Below are positions 5,735 to 6,787 of a stretch of DNA of 6,787 nt, piece by piece; the first letter of the stretch is position 1; each line of letters begins with the position of its first letter. The notes beneath the pieces were generated by a model. That model searched no databases, was not told the origin of the DNA, and saw only the letters and a program-made list of their open reading frames with translations. A program made the position numbers and the translations under genes. Source of the DNA: Leptospira sp. (GTDB lineage: Bacteria > Spirochaetota > Leptospiria > Leptospirales > Leptospiraceae); NCBI GenBank assembly GCA_025457985.1, contig JALOTI010000109.1:1-6787 (forward strand), written 5' to 3'.

Positions 5735-5781
5735 ATTTTGGCACTGTGGGTGAGGTATTAGATCATATTTCCAAAAATTAA
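5731..5781 (+). other. Out-of-frame continuation of the FliG-like gene
   Basis: In the -1 frame, directly at the TGA stop (5732-5734), the sequence reads LNFGTVGEVLDHISKN and ends at TAA 5779-5781. FliG middle domains continue after the ERVLxxKLSS helix with a GG...VAEILN segment, which this resembles. So the ancestral gene probably ended at 5781, about 16 residues longer. A missing base (mutation or sequencing error) or programmed slippage at CTTTG would explain it. Confidence 0.45.
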
Positions 5782-6376
5782 AACGAATGAACATGAGAAT
5801 TGGATTGCGGTCGGAGATATTCATGCGAAGAAAATTCCACTCCAGAGTCTTCTAAACCAATGCAAGAGTTTTCCGAACCACAAATTGATATTCTTAGGTG
5901 ATTATTTTGATTATGGATCCGAATTATCGGAAGTATTAGATATATTGATGGAATTGGATCGCCCCGCTGTTTTTTTGCTTGGGAATCACGAATACGAATT
6001 TTTATCATTTATAGATCTATATGGAGATACGGAAGAGAGAAAAAATAAAATATTGAGCCACTTTGATTTGAAGCCAAATCATTTGGAATGGCTGTATTCA
6101 AAATTATCCATTTCGTATGAAAATAACTTCGCATTTTTTAGTCATGCGGGTTTAGATGATAGAAAGACAATCGAAGAACAAGGTCTTAAAGATTTAATCT
6201 ATTCTTGTTTTCGTCCGAACTTAAGTCATGTTACATCAAAGCTGGTAGTTCAGGGGCATCTCCCAATCGACCGGGTGAAAAAGTATGGCAATCATTTATT
6301 TGTAGATACTGGCTGTGGGTTAGGTGGAAAACTGTCCGCTTATATTTATCCCGAAGAGATGGTAATCCAAAATTAG
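5762..6376 (+). CDS. PPP-family metallophosphoesterase / protein phosphatase (non-canonical start)
   Basis: Numbered from ATC 5762 the frame gives 204 residues with the full calcineurin-like metal-site set in order: GDIH (18-21), GDYFDYG (46-52), GNHE (74-77), SHAG (127-130, His128) and QGH (164-166, His166). This is the layout of bacterial PPP phosphatases and ApaH-like hydrolases, which use a two-metal centre to hydrolyse phosphoesters. Departures are GDIHA for GDIHG and GDYFDYG for GDYVDRG, the latter removing the phosphate-binding Arg. No ATG, GTG or TTG lies in frame between TAG 5759-5761 and TTG 5885, yet TTG 5885 would cut off the first metal motif. The true start must be ATC 5762, ATA 5765 or ATT 5777, or a base is missing upstream near ATG 5787. 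GGTGAGG (5749-5755) could serve as its ribosome-binding site. It overlaps the FliG-like tail, so the two are probably in one operon. Confidence 0.8.
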   Translation: MIFPKIKTNEHENWIAVGDIHAKKIPLQSLLNQCKSFPNHKLIFLGDYFDYGSELSEVLDILMELDRPAVFLLGNHEYEFLSFIDLYGDTEERKNKILSHFDLKPNHLEWLYSKLSISYENNFAFFSHAGLDDRKTIEEQGLKDLIYSCFRPNLSHVTSKLVVQGHLPIDRVKKYGNHLFVDTGCGLGGKLSAYIYPEEMVIQN

Positions 6377-6396
6377 AAATTGGAATACTATTGATC

Positions 6397-6787
6397 CTAC
6401 ACCATCTTTGCTATTTCACAAAATTTTGTGAATGGCAAAACTCTACCATCTAAGTCTTCATTTCCAAAATCCGATTTTCCACGATGGACTTGGAAAATTT
6501 TGGGAATCTTAAGCCTCGATTTAAAATATTCTAAATGTTTGCTCCGACTCTTATCACCAGTTTTACATTCAACAGCAAAGATAGGTTTTTTGTTTTTTAA
6601 GACTACAAAATCTACTTCACGACCTTCCGTATCTCGAATGTATCGTAACTCCATTTTATCTCCATTGTAGTCCTCATGGAAGTGGCAATATTTTAATATA
6701 TGGCTCGCAACGAAATTTTCAAAACGAGCACCTGGATCGTCAACTTGGGACCAATCCCAAAAATAAAGTTTTTGAGCTTTTTTTACT
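6397..6787 (-). CDS. AAA-family ATPase C-terminal part (DUF4143), partial, 5' end outside window
   Basis: The minus-strand frame enters at the right edge and ends at TAG 6399-6397. Visible sequence runs KLYFWDWSQV, DDPGARFENFVASHILKYC, then MELRYIRDTEGREVDFVV, KKPIFAVECKTGD, and SKHLEYFKSRL. This is the characteristic DUF4143 C-terminal domain of AAA_14 ATPases, including the GARFENxVA helix and the restriction-endonuclease-like EVDFVV...FAVECK core (Asp and Glu-x-Lys positions present). The N-terminal P-loop ATPase domain, normally about 250 residues, lies beyond the window. The exact role of these widespread accessory ATPases is poorly known. The gene converges on the phosphatase with a 20-base gap and no clear terminator between them. 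Met at 6654 is internal, because homology continues upstream of it to the edge. Confidence 0.85.
   Translation of the reverse strand, partial: VKKAQKLYFWDWSQVDDPGARFENFVASHILKYCHFHEDYNGDKMELRYIRDTEGREVDFVVLKNKKPIFAVECKTGDKSRSKHLEYFKSRLKIPKIFQVHRGKSDFGNEDLDGRVLPFTKFCEIAKMV
6415..6432. repeat. Perfect 18-base palindrome
   Basis: TTCACAAAATTTTGTGAA is fully self-complementary with no spacer. It lies in the last codons of the DUF4143 gene (encoding part of FTKFC), about 40 bases past the phosphatase stop. It could be a protein-binding site or a weak stem-loop for convergent transcripts; there is no U-tract on either side. Confidence 0.4.

Noticed and set aside
1..6787. CRISPR arrays, tRNA or rRNA genes, insertion-sequence ends or transposases
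   Set aside because: No regularly spaced direct repeats, cloverleaf-like sequences, rRNA motifs or transposase motifs were seen on either strand.

Overview
The window is AT-rich DNA with short intergenic gaps. It carries a spirochaete-like lipobox on one small secreted protein, divergent flagellar switch-like proteins, a WYL-domain protein and a subtilase. Together these fit a spirochaete and most resemble Leptospira. This is inference from gene content and style: there is no rRNA or other marker gene, so the genus is only a moderate-confidence guess.

Region 1 (1-1742) is a mosaic. About 100 bases whose most protein-like reading is on the minus strand are followed by about 95 bases encoding the redox-active segment of a glutathione reductase (NVGCVPKK). 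That segment runs in frame into a subtilisin-family protease lacking its Asp and His catalytic segments but keeping the Asn and Ser motifs. Overlapping the protease 3' end is a small lipoprotein that looks like a free-standing subtilase prodomain (I9/fervidolysin-prodomain type). The block reads as a broken or rearranged secreted-protease locus, or as an assembly chimera at the contig edge.

Region 2 (1743-2958) has a 346-base gap with three stem-loops, two of them copies of the same TTCGGAA-N7-TTCCGAA dyad. A two-TM protein of unknown function follows. It converges on the next gene, with a hairpin terminator for each strand.

Region 3 (2929-4292) holds a minus-strand WYL-domain protein with a degenerate WYL core. 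A 57-codon plus-strand gene overlaps or abuts its 5' end and calls the far N-terminus of the long minus-strand frame into question.

Region 4 (4332-6376) is the most interesting part. A clear promoter with extended -10, a dyad just downstream, and a near-perfect Shine-Dalgarno sequence drive a FliM-like protein, then a FliG-like protein (middle domain present, C-terminal torque domain absent), then a PPP-family metallophosphoesterase. The FliM-like protein lacks the N-terminal CheY-binding motif, so this looks like a miniaturised or repurposed switch module joined to a phosphatase. The FliG-like 3' end and the phosphatase 5' end both show reading-frame anomalies.

Region 5 (6397-6787) is the 3' end of a minus-strand AAA/DUF4143 ATPase gene that enters from the right edge.
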